Assembly (NCBI RefSeq): GCF_004804335.1
Contig: NZ_SRXY01000006.1
Coordinates: 62,001-126,000, forward strand
From: Pacificoceanicola onchidii
Lineage (GTDB): Bacteria; Pseudomonadota; Alphaproteobacteria; Rhodobacterales; Rhodobacteraceae
DNA length: 64,000 nt
Direction: 5' to 3'
Shown here piece after piece: positions 1 through 7,957 of this stretch. Both the position numbers and the translations under genes were made by a program. Every line of letters starts with the position of its first letter. Within the stretch, counting starts at the first letter, position 1. The notes beneath the pieces were generated by a model, which saw only the letters and a list, made by a program, of their open reading frames with translations, made no database searches and was not told the DNA's origin.

Positions 1-706
1 CCCCGACCCAGAGAAACGCACCAAAGATCACGAAACTCGACAGGATCACCCCCATGGCCATGATCTCGTTGCTGATCAGCGGCCCGAACTCGCGCGCTTC
101 GGGCAGCGCGATGAAATTCGTGCCCGCCATGGCGAGAAAATGCACCGCAAAGACCGCCGCCCCGAAACACAGCGTGCCCAGTGCGATGTTGCGGTTGGTG
201 CGCCGCCCGTAGGCCACGCCAAAGGCCACGATGCACAGCCCGATGGCCAGCACCGACGAGCCGATCACGCCGCCCGGCGTATAGACCGGCTGGCACAGCT
301 CCATCCCGGCCATGCCGACGTAATGCATGGCGAGGATTCCCGCCCCGACGATGCTGCCCGCCGCCACGATCACCCCGCGCGTGCGGTGGGTGAAATGCAG
401 CAGGATCAGCGCAAGGCCGACCATCAGGATGGCGATCAGCGCCGAGACGAGCGTGATCGCCGCGTCATAATAGAACAGGATCGGCAGGCGCAGACCAAGC
501 ATGGCAATGAAATGCATCGACCAGATGCCACCGCCCAGCGCCACGGCGGCAATCGCCACGGCGAGCTTGCGCCGCGCGGGCGGGATCTGCGACAGGTCCT
601 TGGTCAGGGTCAGCCCCGTCGCCCCGGCGACAAGCGCCACCACCAGCGAAATGGCGACCAGCCAGGGGTCATGTCCGAAGTCGAGAAATTGCATGGGGCG
701 AAACAT
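1..706 (-). CDS. MHYT-domain integral membrane sensor (C-terminus beyond the window)
   Basis: Reading the minus strand from 706 gives about 235 codons of a polytopic membrane protein that runs off the left edge. It carries three repeats of the MHYT type: SMHFIAML, AMHYVGMAG and a degenerate AVHFLAMAG, each within a hydrophobic helix. MHYT domains are proposed metal- or gas-binding membrane sensors, often placed in front of GGDEF/EAL or kinase domains; any such output domain would lie outside the window. ATG at 706 is chosen because AAAGG lies about 10 bases upstream; an in-frame ATG at 694 is possible. It reads in the same direction as hpaF, 44 bases downstream of it. Family call is firm, function unknown. 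Confidence 0.8.
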   Translation of the reverse strand, partial: MFRPMQFLDFGHDPWLVAISLVVALVAGATGLTLTKDLSQIPPARRKLAVAIAAVALGGGIWSMHFIAMLGLRLPILFYYDAAITLVSALIAILMVGLALILLHFTHRTRGVIVAAGSIVGAGILAMHYVGMAGMELCQPVYTPGGVIGSSVLAIGLCIVAFGVAYGRRTNRNIALGTLCFGAAVFAVHFLAMAGTNFIALPEAREFGPLISNEIMAMGVILSSFVIFGAFLWVG

Positions 707-750
707 GCAACAGCGGACCTTTCATTGCAATTGTTCTCAAATCCGCCGCG

Positions 751-1140
751 TCAGCCGGGCTTGCTGAGCCGCGCGTGGATCGGTGTGTCCTTCCAGCTGA
801 GCGCCGGATCGGAGACGCGGATGTCCAGCGACAGGGCAAAATGCGGCGCAGCAAGCCGCTCTGCCAGCACCGCCTGTGCGGCGGCAAAGATCAGGTCCCC
901 GGCGGCGCGCAACGCTTCCTGCGAGCGCCCGGCCCCCACCGCCAACGTCATGGCGGCAAAGTCATTTTCCGGCAGGCCGTCCGCAACAACGGCATAATCG
1001 GCGCAATGCGCCCGCACCCGGATGCCCGCAAGCGGGAAAATCCCGGCCTGCACCATGGCCCCGTGCAGGGCGCGGCACAGATCCGGGATGGATACGTCCC
1101 GCTCCAGTCCGGCGGAGTATTCAATCGACAGATGTGGCAT
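751..1140 (-). CDS. hpaF: 5-carboxymethyl-2-hydroxymuconate delta-isomerase (HpaF/CHMI)
   Basis: This 129-residue protein matches the tautomerase-fold isomerase that acts after ring cleavage of homoprotocatechuate (3,4-dihydroxyphenylacetate) in 4-hydroxyphenylacetate catabolism; the family is about 126 residues long. Visible family features are the N-terminal MPH, giving the catalytic Pro2 after Met removal, the block GIFPLAGIRVRAH and the MTL-VGAGRS segment. A strong GAGGAGG site precedes the ATG. It is divergent from the hpaR regulator, with a palindrome between them. No other hpa catabolic gene (HpaB, D, E, G, H, I) is in the window, so this is a detached member of the pathway or the operon edge. 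The gene downstream is an unrelated MHYT protein. Confidence 0.88.
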   Translation of the reverse strand: MPHLSIEYSAGLERDVSIPDLCRALHGAMVQAGIFPLAGIRVRAHCADYAVVADGLPENDFAAMTLAVGAGRSQEALRAAGDLIFAAAQAVLAERLAAPHFALSLDIRVSDPALSWKDTPIHARLSKPG

Positions 1141-1158
1141 GGGACGTCCTCCTCATTT

Positions 1159-1172
1159 ATTAACATGTTAAT
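1159..1172. promoter_or_regulatory. Probable HpaR operator between hpaF and hpaR
   Basis: ATTAACATGTTAAT is a perfect 14-bp palindrome lying 19 to 32 bases upstream of the hpaF start and 66 to 79 bases upstream of the hpaR start. MarR-family dimers bind such AT-rich inverted repeats. A partially related sequence, GATTGTCAACGATTAAC, follows at 1182-1198. Assignment to HpaR is inferred from position. Confidence 0.6.
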
Positions 1173-1237
1173 CAACGCTGCGATTGTCAACGATTAACCT
1201 GTAAAGTAGCGTCAGGTCAGAACCGGAGACCTTAGTC

Positions 1238-1702
1238 ATGCCGCAGAACCGGAGCCGATCCGCTGCCCCCCTCGCCCATACACGGCGCGCCCTGCCGATT
1301 GCGCTTTTGCGTGCGCGCGAGACGTTGATGGAACGGTTTCGCCCGATGCTGCACCGGCTGGACGTGACCGAACAGCAATGGCGGGTGCTGCGGGTTCTGG
1401 ACGAGAACGAGGCCGTGGACGCAACGGAACTGGCCGAAAGCGCCGCGATCCTTGCGCCGTCGCTGTCGCGCATTCTCAAGGCGATGGACGCGCGCGGCTT
1501 CATTCATCTGCGCAAGGCCCCCGATGACGGGCGCAAGACGCTGATCAGCCTGTCCAAGGCGGGCCGCGATTTTCTCGCCAAGGCCGCGCCGGAAAGCGCG
1601 GCGATCTCCGAAGAGATCGAAGCGCGGCTGGGGCGAGACAAGATTGACAGGCTGCTCGACGAAATTGACGACCTGATCTTTCAACTCTCCGAGAAGCGGT
1701 AG
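1238..1702 (+). CDS. hpaR: MarR-family regulator of homoprotocatechuate degradation (HpaR)
   Basis: A 154-residue winged-helix protein with the HpaR signature from about residue 20: LPIALLRARETLMERFRP, then TEQQWRVLR, LAPSLSRILKAMD (recognition helix region) and a wing around RKTLISLSKAG. HpaR represses the 4-hydroxyphenylacetate/homoprotocatechuate genes and its own promoter, and is released by pathway aromatics (family knowledge). The divergent arrangement with hpaF and the intervening palindrome fit autoregulation. The ATG at 1238 has GGAGA nine bases upstream. The first 18 residues, rich in Arg and Ser, extend beyond the usual N-terminus. Confidence 0.85.
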   Translation: MPQNRSRSAAPLAHTRRALPIALLRARETLMERFRPMLHRLDVTEQQWRVLRVLDENEAVDATELAESAAILAPSLSRILKAMDARGFIHLRKAPDDGRKTLISLSKAGRDFLAKAAPESAAISEEIEARLGRDKIDRLLDEIDDLIFQLSEKR

Positions 1703-1819
1703 GCGACCGTTGGTCTTTGCGAAACAACGGTTCGCACCCGGCCTCGAGGGCGGCTTCTGAGTTTGGCGCAGCTGAGCGATCAAGCATCTACGTTACGACC
1801 ACTCGAACCGTCCCGCAAC

Positions 1820-1876
1820 TTCGCACCCGCCCTGGGGGGCGAGGTCGGGTGCGAACCGGATCGCAAGGCGATCCGG
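1820..1876. terminator. Two adjacent hairpins between convergent hpaR and EPS ligase genes
   Basis: The first hairpin pairs TTCGCACCCG (1820-1829) with CGGGTGCGAA (1846-1855). Directly after it, CCGGATCGC (1856-1864), loop AAG and GCGATCCGG (1868-1876) form a perfect 9-bp stem. Both genes point into this stretch, so a shared terminator is likely, although there is no T-run. The 10-mer TTCGCACCCG also occurs at 1731-1740 as a direct repeat. Confidence 0.5.
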
Positions 1877-1894
1877 GAAAGGCCTCAACACGCA

Positions 1895-3157
1895 CTACAT
1901 TCTTTCCCCAGCCATCTCCCGCGCGTGCACACCCAACATCAGGAGCGCGGGCCAGAGCAGGTAGGCTTCGATCTCGATATTCTCGCCAAAGGACAACAGC
2001 ACTAGCACCATGCAGATCCCCAAGGGGAGCCGTCCCCGGGGGCTGCGGGCGGCATCCTGCAAGGTCAGGGTGATCTGCCACAGAAGTGGGACAAGGAAGG
2101 CGAAGAAGCCGACCAACCCTTTGACAAACAAGAGACCATACCAGGTGTGATGAGAGCCGATGGGCATGTATTCCACCAGATGCGGGCCGGGCGCGACGCG
2201 GCCATGGCCAAACCAGACCGCCTCTTCGCGCCAGCGTTCTTCGGCGATGCGTTGCAGCGTGGCGCGCACCCGGGTGCTGTCGGCGCGGGCGGATTTGAAA
2301 GCCTGAATGCCCGCGCCAAGACTGCGGAACAGCCAGTCTCCGATCACCGCCATGGAGGCCGCAACTGCCGCCAGCCCGGCCCAGGCCCAACTGCGCAGGA
2401 CCAGCGGCATCAGGCGCGGGCCCAACGTGCAGGCCACCAGCCCGACCAGCCCCATGCGCGATTTCGAGGCGAGGATCATCAAAACCCCCGCAGCCACGCC
2501 GGCCACCATCCAGCGCCGCTCGCGCTCTTCCAGCGCGAAGAGCACGGTGACGACGCCCAGCAGCGCGGCAAAGGGGGACCAGGGCGCAAAGAACTGCCAG
2601 CGCGGGGTCCAGGAAGACGGATCATAGGTGAAGAAATAGACCGAGAAGTATTCCGGCCCCGGACCGCCGACGGCCTTGAGCGGCGAGGTGAAGATGCGCT
2701 CCGGCAGGCCGGCAAACGGCGCGGCGAGCAGCACCGGCGCGAGGATCAGCGTCCAGAGCGCGAGGCGGCATTGTGCGCGGATCAGAATCTCGCGCCGGAT
2801 CGGCAGCACCGCCCCCGCCAGCGGGAAGAGGGCCAGCAAGGCCCAGCCCTTGGCCCAGCCGATCGAGGATTTGATGGTCTGTTTCAGCCCCATGTCCCAA
2901 TGCAGATGCCCGCCCCAGAGCGCGATCAGCATCACGCACATGCCCATCAGCCAGAGCCAGATCACGGCGGGCACCGGCCCGGTGGCCCGCAGGTCCGACC
3001 GGATGGCGGGCCCGAGGTAGAGCGAGAGCGCGGCGAGCGCTGCCAGCATCCAGCCCAGCACCGGCCCGACCACGTAGAGCGCGCCAACGGCGTAGAACGG
3101 CCATGTCCACAGGATTGCGCGCCAGACGATGCGTTCGGGCAGGGTCTGCGGGCTCAT
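1895..3157 (-). CDS. O-antigen ligase/Wzy-like polysaccharide polymerase
   Basis: A 420-residue polytopic membrane protein with about ten to twelve hydrophobic helices. The central segment (helix, LASKSRMGL, helix) and the periplasmic loop ending in the conserved pattern GSHHTWYGLLFVKGLVG are typical of the Wzy_C/O-antigen ligase (WaaL/RfaL) superfamily, which polymerises or transfers undecaprenyl-linked oligosaccharides in the periplasm. Its start overlaps the end of the upstream Wzz-like gene by four bases (ATGA), so the two are co-transcribed. Given the surrounding Wza, Wzz, flippase and initiating transferase genes, a role as the polymerase (Wzy) of a secreted polysaccharide is more likely than lipid A-core ligation. 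Assignment rests on family topology and context. Confidence 0.75.
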   Translation of the reverse strand: MSPQTLPERIVWRAILWTWPFYAVGALYVVGPVLGWMLAALAALSLYLGPAIRSDLRATGPVPAVIWLWLMGMCVMLIALWGGHLHWDMGLKQTIKSSIGWAKGWALLALFPLAGAVLPIRREILIRAQCRLALWTLILAPVLLAAPFAGLPERIFTSPLKAVGGPGPEYFSVYFFTYDPSSWTPRWQFFAPWSPFAALLGVVTVLFALEERERRWMVAGVAAGVLMILASKSRMGLVGLVACTLGPRLMPLVLRSWAWAGLAAVAASMAVIGDWLFRSLGAGIQAFKSARADSTRVRATLQRIAEERWREEAVWFGHGRVAPGPHLVEYMPIGSHHTWYGLLFVKGLVGFFAFLVPLLWQITLTLQDAARSPRGRLPLGICMVLVLLSFGENIEIEAYLLWPALLMLGVHAREMAGERM

Positions 3158-4587
3158 GACGTCTTCTTTTCCCGGGTCAGGGCCCCGATCAGCGCGCTGC
3201 GCATCCAGCCCAGCACGAGAGCGACGGTCAGCAGGACTGTCGCGGCCACCCCGGCGGCGAGCGCCAGTTTGCGGTTGGGCGACGAGGGCTTTTCCGGCAA
3301 GGTCGGATCTTCGAGCACCTGCACCAGCGGGTATGAGGCATAGACATCGGTGCGCTGCGACTGGGTGCGGGCGATGGCGGAAGCAAAGACCGCCTCGGCC
3401 ACGTCAAAATCCCGTTGCAGGTCTTCGAGGCTGGCGGCCATGGGAGCGAGGCGCTCCAGCTCGGCAGACTGGCGCAGGCGCTGCGTCTCCAGCGTCTGCA
3501 TCTGGGTATAGAGGCCCGCGCGTTCGGTTTCCTGCCGCACCAGTTCGGTGAGCAACGCGCCGCGCCCGGCCCCGCCCGCCCGTTCGGGCAGGCTGGCAGA
3601 GCCGGTGAGCGCCTCTGTGCGGGCAGCGGCGCGGGCGCGCGCGGTGGCGAGCGCGGCGGCGGCGGTCTCGACGTTGGGATGGCGGCGGCCATAGCGAGCC
3701 TCGGCCTCGGCCAGATCGGTGGCGGCGGCGGCTTCGGCCTCCATCAGCGACAGGTAGGTCTCATCACCGTTGAGCCGCAGGATCCGCGCCGCCGCCTGCG
3801 CGCTCACACCCAGCTTGCCTTCAAGCCGTTCCACAGCGCTGGCGGCGCGGGCATGGTCGGCGCGGGCCAGATCAATCCGCGCGCGCAGGGCGTCGGCCTC
3901 ATCGAGAAGCCGCTCGTATTGCGCCGCCGAATGCAGGCCCGAGGTCTCGCGCAGGGCGGCGATGTCGGCACGGGTGCGGGTGACAGAGGCGCGGTAATCG
4001 GTGATTGCCTCCAGCCCGCCGGTCTGCCGCGTGTCCTGCTCATCGCCGCGCAGGCGGTCGATCTCGGCCATGAACTCGGCCAGCAAAGCGGCGTTGCGCG
4101 CGCGGGCGGCTTCGGCGTTTTCGCCGGTCATCTTGATATGGATAAAGGCGGTCTGATCAACCAGCTGCACCTGCGGCGCGCCAAACGCCTGCGGCGTCAT
4201 GCCAAGGCGGGTGGCGGCGGCGCGTTTGATGCGGTCTGCGGAGAGCAGACGTTTGTAGGTCTCGGTCGGGCTGACCGCGCTGCTGGCAAAGGCGGAATTG
4301 GCGTGGGTCGAGGCCTGGCCGATGTTGGCAAGATTGACCGAGGAAGACGCCCCCGAACCGGGCAGGATCAGCGACATGTGGCTGGTAAAGCGCGGCGGGG
4401 CGGAGGCGAGATAGGTGCTGATCGGCCCCCAGATGCCGATCAGGCTGGCCAGTGTCAGCAGGAAATACCGGGGGAGCCGCCCCGCGTCCCGGAGCCGGCC
4501 GCCGCGCAAAACACGCGCCCATGAGGGGCGGGCGCGCCAGAGAGCAGGTTTGGAGAGAATAAGCGGCGGATCACTGGCAAGGGACAT
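3154..4587 (-). CDS. Wzz/GNVR-type polysaccharide chain-length and export co-factor
   Basis: The protein has 477 residues from the ATG at 4587, which has AGGAG seven bases upstream; a longer reading frame to 4791 has no better start. Residues about 40-65 form the first membrane helix, a long alanine-rich coiled-coil region (about 180-400) follows, and a second helix lies just before the C-terminus after the tyrosine-containing YASYPLVQVLEDPTLPEKP segment that is typical of GNVR/Wzz proteins. The C-terminal tyrosine kinase (BY-kinase, Walker A) of Wzc/ExoP proteins is absent, so this is a kinase-less co-polymerase. It is the first gene of a two-gene operon with the polymerase-like gene and has a copy of the 18-bp inverted repeat 91 bases upstream. 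Confidence 0.85.
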   Translation of the reverse strand: MSLASDPPLILSKPALWRARPSWARVLRGGRLRDAGRLPRYFLLTLASLIGIWGPISTYLASAPPRFTSHMSLILPGSGASSSVNLANIGQASTHANSAFASSAVSPTETYKRLLSADRIKRAAATRLGMTPQAFGAPQVQLVDQTAFIHIKMTGENAEAARARNAALLAEFMAEIDRLRGDEQDTRQTGGLEAITDYRASVTRTRADIAALRETSGLHSAAQYERLLDEADALRARIDLARADHARAASAVERLEGKLGVSAQAAARILRLNGDETYLSLMEAEAAAATDLAEAEARYGRRHPNVETAAAALATARARAAARTEALTGSASLPERAGGAGRGALLTELVRQETERAGLYTQMQTLETQRLRQSAELERLAPMAASLEDLQRDFDVAEAVFASAIARTQSQRTDVYASYPLVQVLEDPTLPEKPSSPNRKLALAAGVAATVLLTVALVLGWMRSALIGALTREKKTS

Positions 4588-4677
4588 GGGACAACTCCTG
4601 TGTCCTTGCTTGTACCGCGGCGGGCGACACGGCGCTGCGGCGCGCCCGGCTGTGCGCGCGGGGCTTTTGGGGCGCGG

Positions 4678-4695
4678 CCTACCCAGTTGGATAGG
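4678..4695. promoter_or_regulatory. EPS inverted repeat, copy 1 (CCTACCC-N4-GGATAGG)
   Basis: CCTACCC AGTT GGATAGG, centred about 100 bases upstream of the Wzz-like gene start at 4587 on the minus strand. Half-sites are identical to those of copies 2 to 4. Candidate operator of the NarL-type regulator encoded at 5039-5653. Confidence 0.7.
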
Positions 4696-4978
4696 TGAGC
4701 GCAGCCGCTCTGCCCGCCGCGGCGGGTTTGCCGGACGGGGTTTTGCCAGTTGGTGATGGTGAAAGCCTGAAAAAGGCGGCCGCCCAGTCACGGATCATCA
4801 TGGCCGGGGCGTTTAATCCCGGCTTGCAAGTCTGATCAGATCGAACATCCCCCAGGTGGGGCTGCCCGCGTGGCAGGTGAGGGCCGCGCGGATCAATCCG
4901 AGTTTTCAGTTGGTACCGGGGAGAAGGGTGCCCTTGGTTTGTGAACAAGGGGTTAGGGCAGCGCGCGGTGGGCTGGAG

Positions 4979-4999
4979 GCCCCGGATCAAGTCCGGGGC
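4979..4999. terminator. Hairpin after the response-regulator gene
   Basis: GCCCCGGA (4979-4986), loop TCAAG, TCCGGGGC (4992-4999) gives a perfect 8-bp G+C stem 40 bases past the stop of the minus-strand regulator gene. There is no T-run, so it is either a weak terminator or one of the small GGATCAAGTCC hairpins that recur in alphaproteobacterial intergenic DNA. Confidence 0.45.
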
Positions 5000-5038
5000 G
5001 GGCAGGCTCAGTTTCGGGACGGGTGCGCTTCGGGTCCT

Positions 5039-5653
5039 TCAGAACATCCCCGCATCGCGGGCGATGATCGCGGCCTGGGTGCGGTTGTTGACCTCGAGCT
5101 TGCGGAACAGCGTTTTCATGTGCAGCTTCACCGTCGGCTCCGTCAGACCGATGTCGCGGGCGATTTCCTTGTTGGATTTGCCCGCTGTCAGCCCTTCGAG
5201 CACCTGCAACTCGCGCTCTGTCAGCTTTTCGGCAATCGGATGCGGCGCGGTCTCATCAGGGGCGGTCATGAAATCGATGGGGGCGTATTGCTCGCCCATG
5301 GCCATGAATTTCACCGCGTTCACAAGGGACTTCGCAGGCAAGGTCTTGGGCACGAAACCGGCCGCGCCCAGCGCGAGCGCCTGCTCGGCAATGTCCTTGG
5401 TCGCCATGCCGGAAATCAGCGCCACGCGCTGTCCGCCCTTCATGGCAAGCGCGGCCTCCAGCCCTTCGAGCCCGTTCATGCCGGGCATCTTGTAGTCCAG
5501 CAGCACCAGATTGTAGGGCTCGTCCTCTTCGATGCGCTGTGCCGCCTCGTCAAAGCTGGCGGCGCTGCCGAGCTCGATCCCTTCCTCTGCGCCAAGAAAG
5601 GCAATGAGGGTGTCTCGGAGCAAATCATGATCATCGGCAATCAGTACACGCAT
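5039..5653 (-). CDS. NarL/FixJ-type response regulator of the EPS locus
   Basis: A 204-residue two-domain regulator. The receiver domain (about 1-120) has the acidic pair DD near residue 8, the phosphoacceptor Asp53 in LLDYKMPGMNG and the Lys of FVPKT. The C-terminal LuxR-type helix-turn-helix (about 138-200) reads LTERELQVLEGLTAGKSNKEIARDIGLTEPTVKLHMKTLFRKL. The ATG at 5653 begins the conserved MRVLIADDH; an upstream in-frame ATG at 5728 would add 25 residues of no family likeness. It lies between the Wzz operon and the initiating transferase gene, with an 18-bp inverted repeat 96 bases upstream. It is the likely output of the phosphorelay begun by the hybrid kinase at 7954-10503. Partner and target are inferred from location. 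Confidence 0.88.
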   Translation of the reverse strand: MRVLIADDHDLLRDTLIAFLGAEEGIELGSAASFDEAAQRIEEDEPYNLVLLDYKMPGMNGLEGLEAALAMKGGQRVALISGMATKDIAEQALALGAAGFVPKTLPAKSLVNAVKFMAMGEQYAPIDFMTAPDETAPHPIAEKLTERELQVLEGLTAGKSNKEIARDIGLTEPTVKLHMKTLFRKLEVNNRTQAAIIARDAGMF

Positions 5654-5748
5654 GGGGCAACATCTCGTATCAGGACAGTCGGCGCGAGGGCCGGTGGAGT
5701 ATTGTATTCCCTGATCTGAGGAAATCACGGGGAATAGCGTTTAGAAGT

Positions 5749-5766
5749 CCTACCCGTCCGGATAGG
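5749..5766. promoter_or_regulatory. EPS inverted repeat, copy 2
   Basis: CCTACCC GTCC GGATAGG in the divergent region between the response regulator (start 5653) and the GT26-transferase fusion gene (start 5906). Its position allows control of both, including autoregulation of the regulator. Confidence 0.7.
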
Positions 5767-5905
5767 CCGTGCCAACTCGGGATTGGTTAAAATGACCGTC
5801 AGTCCGCAATCTGGTCCGACTGGCCCGGTCCCATCGCCAATGCGCCCGAGGCCCATCCGGGCGCGGAATTGATCGGAGGGCGGGGGGCGTCGCAGGAATA
5901 AGGGC

Positions 5906-7312
5906 ATGTTTTTGCTGCCTGAAAGGTTCCTTGCCATGATCCCCCATGCTCTCGAAGACTTCCGCTCTGCCCGCCCTGTGTCCGCCATGCCGCTGCGCCC
6001 GGTGCTGGCCCTGCCGCTGGTGGATACCAACACCGGATCCGCGATCCGGGACATTCTGAACGGCGCGCGGCGCACGGTGTATTTCCTCAACGCCCACTGC
6101 GCCAACCTCAGGGCGCGGGATCGGGCCTATGCCGCAGCTTTGGCGCGGGCGAGCCATGTTCTGCCCGACGGAATCGGCGTCGAACTGGCCGCGCGGATGA
6201 CCGGGGGCGGGTTGACGGAGAACCTCAACGGCACCGATTTCACCCCGGCATTGCTGCGCGAAGCGGCGGCGGCGGGTCAGACGGTCTACCTGTTTGGCGC
6301 AACACCCGGCACGGCCGAAGACGCGGCAGAAAAGCTTATGCGCGACATACCGGGGCTGCGCATCGTCGGCACGCGCGATGGCTACCAAGGCGCGCAGGAT
6401 GAAGCGGCGGCGGTCGAGGCGATTAACCGCTCCGGTGCGGATATCGTGATTGTCGCCATGGGCGTGCCGCTGCAGGAAATGTGGATTGACCGCAACCGCG
6501 CGGCGCTGAATGCGCCGGTGGTCCTTGGGGTTGGCGCGCTGTTCGACTTCCTCGCAGGCAAGGTGAGCCGCGCGCCGGAATGGGTGCGCAAGATGAACCT
6601 CGAATGGCTGTGGCGGCTGCTGCAGGAGCCGCGCCGGCTCGCCAAACGCTACCTGATCGGCAATGCCACCTTCCTTGCGCGCGCCGGGGCTTTTGCGCTG
6701 CGGCAGGTGCAGCCCGAAGCGGCGGCGAAGCGCGCGTTTGACATGGTCGGCAGCGCGCTGCTGACGATCCTGCTGGCCCCGCTTTTGCTGCTGATCGCCG
6801 GGTTGATCCGGCTGGAAAGCCCGGGCGCCGCCTTGTTCCGGCAGGAGCGCGTGGGCCAGGATGGCAAGCCGTTCACCATTTTCAAGTTCCGCAGCATGTA
6901 TCAGGACGCCGAGGCGCGGCTGGAGGCGGTGCGGGGCAGTTCTGACCGGGATGGCCTGTGTTTCAAGGCGCGGCGGGATCCGCGGGTGACGCGTCTGGGG
7001 CGTATCCTGCGGCGGACCTCGCTTGATGAGCTGCCGCAGATCCTGAACGTTCTGCGCGGCGAGATGTCCCTTGTCGGGCCGCGCCCGGCGCTGCCGTCCG
7101 AAGTGGCGCAATACCCCGCCGCCGCGCGCGAGCGGCTGAAGGCCCGCCCCGGCATCACCGGACTGTGGCAGGTGGCGGGCCGGGCGGATATTGGCTTTGA
7201 CAAGATGATCGACATGGATCTGGCCTACGTGCGCTCACGCAGCCTGATCATGGACCTGCTCATCCTGTCCATGACCGCCCGCGCGGTGATCGGCGGGCGC
7301 GGCGCATACTGA
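5906..7312 (+). CDS. Fusion of WecG/TagA/CpsF glycosyltransferase and initiating phosphoglycosyl transferase
   Basis: The protein has 468 residues and two complete enzymes. Residues about 45-240 are a GT26 (WecG/TagA/CpsF) domain: [28 protein letters not shown]-like [16 protein letters not shown] and [31 protein letters not shown]. Residues about 258-468 are a bacterial sugar transferase (monotopic PGT): one hydrophobic re-entrant helix, [21 protein letters not shown], the catalytic DE pair in [15 protein letters not shown] and PGITGLWQV. The PGT half would load the first sugar-1-phosphate on undecaprenyl phosphate and the GT26 half would add the next sugar, so repeat-unit priming is joined in one chain. 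ATG 5906 (AGGA upstream) is used; ATG 5936 (GAAAGG upstream) is equally plausible. Confidence 0.87.
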   Translation: MFLLPERFLAMIPHALEDFRSARPVSAMPLRPVLALPLVDTNTGSAIRDILNGARRTVYFLNAHCANLRARDRAYAAALARASHVLPDGIGVELAARMTGGGLTENLNGTDFTPALLREAAAAGQTVYLFGATPGTAEDAAEKLMRDIPGLRIVGTRDGYQGAQDEAAAVEAINRSGADIVIVAMGVPLQEMWIDRNRAALNAPVVLGVGALFDFLAGKVSRAPEWVRKMNLEWLWRLLQEPRRLAKRYLIGNATFLARAGAFALRQVQPEAAAKRAFDMVGSALLTILLAPLLLLIAGLIRLESPGAALFRQERVGQDGKPFTIFKFRSMYQDAEARLEAVRGSSDRDGLCFKARRDPRVTRLGRILRRTSLDELPQILNVLRGEMSLVGPRPALPSEVAQYPAAARERLKARPGITGLWQVAGRADIGFDKMIDMDLAYVRSRSLIMDLLILSMTARAVIGGRGAY

Positions 7313-7336
7313 TTAAGGTTGTGCAATTTAGGCTAG

Positions 7337-7354
7337 CCTATCCTTATGGGTAGG
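7337..7354. promoter_or_regulatory. EPS inverted repeat, copy 3 (reverse orientation)
   Basis: CCTATCC TTAT GGGTAGG, the reverse complement of the form seen in the other copies, 79 bases upstream of the secreted SUOX-fold gene (start 7433). If the GATACCCT at 7373-7380 is the -10 region, the repeat would be centred near -41, a usual place for an activator; that promoter guess is weak. Confidence 0.7.
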
Positions 7355-7432
7355 CGCGCAATCCCGATGTCCGATACCCTGTATTCAGTCTTTCATGTCA
7401 GGTTATGATCCATGTTCACAGGAGATCTGCGT

Positions 7433-7957
7433 ATGTTCCGCCTCGTCCAATCCGCCGCTGCCCTGGGTTTGCTTGCCGTTTGCCTGATCGCAGTCAGCCC
7501 TGCCCGTGCAGAGCCTCTGACCGCGCCAACAGGGCCCGTGCTGCTCACCGTCTCGGGTGCCATCGCGCACACCAACACCGAAGACGGACAGGCCGCCTTC
7601 GATCTGGAGATGCTGCGCGCGCTGGGAGCGGCTGACATCGTGACGGAGACAATCTGGACCCCGGATGAGAACCGCTTTACCGGGGTGCCGCTGGCGGCGC
7701 TGCTTGACCATGTGGGGGCCACCGGGACGTTGATCCAGGCCACGGCAATCAATGATTACAGCGTCGAAATCCCTGTGAGCGATGCGGACGGGGACGTCCC
7801 GATCATCGCCTACGCGATGGACGGCAACCCGATGTCGCGCCGGGGAAAAGGGCCGCTTTGGGTGATCTATCCGTTTTCCTCCGGTCCCGACTTTCAGACC
7901 GAGGTGATCTATTCGCGCAGCATCTGGCAGCTGGACAGGCTCACCATCACCGAATGA
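7433..7957 (+). CDS. Secreted SUOX-fold (oxidoreductase molybdopterin-binding-like) protein without cysteine ligand
   Basis: From the ATG at 7433 (AGGAG eight bases upstream) the product has 174 residues: a Sec signal peptide of about 26 residues ending ARA, then one small domain. The pattern FTGVPLAALLDHVGA, INDYSVEIP, IIAYAMDGNPM and GKGPLWVIYPF is that of the sulfite-oxidase/YedY molybdopterin-binding fold. The mature chain contains no cysteine, so it cannot supply the Mo-coordinating Cys of true SUOX enzymes and is about half the usual size. Its stop overlaps the start of the hybrid kinase gene (ATGA). I infer a periplasmic ligand-binding partner of that kinase, not an oxidoreductase. Confidence 0.7.
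   Translation: MFRLVQSAAALGLLAVCLIAVSPARAEPLTAPTGPVLLTVSGAIAHTNTEDGQAAFDLEMLRALGAADIVTETIWTPDENRFTGVPLAALLDHVGATGTLIQATAINDYSVEIPVSDADGDVPIIAYAMDGNPMSRRGKGPLWVIYPFSSGPDFQTEVIYSRSIWQLDRLTITE

Larger units (their letters stand above)
4588..5038. other. 451-base intergenic region upstream of the Wzz-like gene
   Basis: No convincing gene is visible here; open frames across it have the composition of non-coding high-GC DNA. It holds the EPS inverted repeat at 4678-4695 and a hairpin at 4979-4999 just past the end of the response-regulator gene. The remainder (about 4700-4970) shows nothing else I can name. Confidence 0.6.

Noticed and set aside
7433-7957. Functional molybdenum oxidoreductase
   Set aside because: The mature protein has no cysteine to coordinate molybdenum and is only one small domain.
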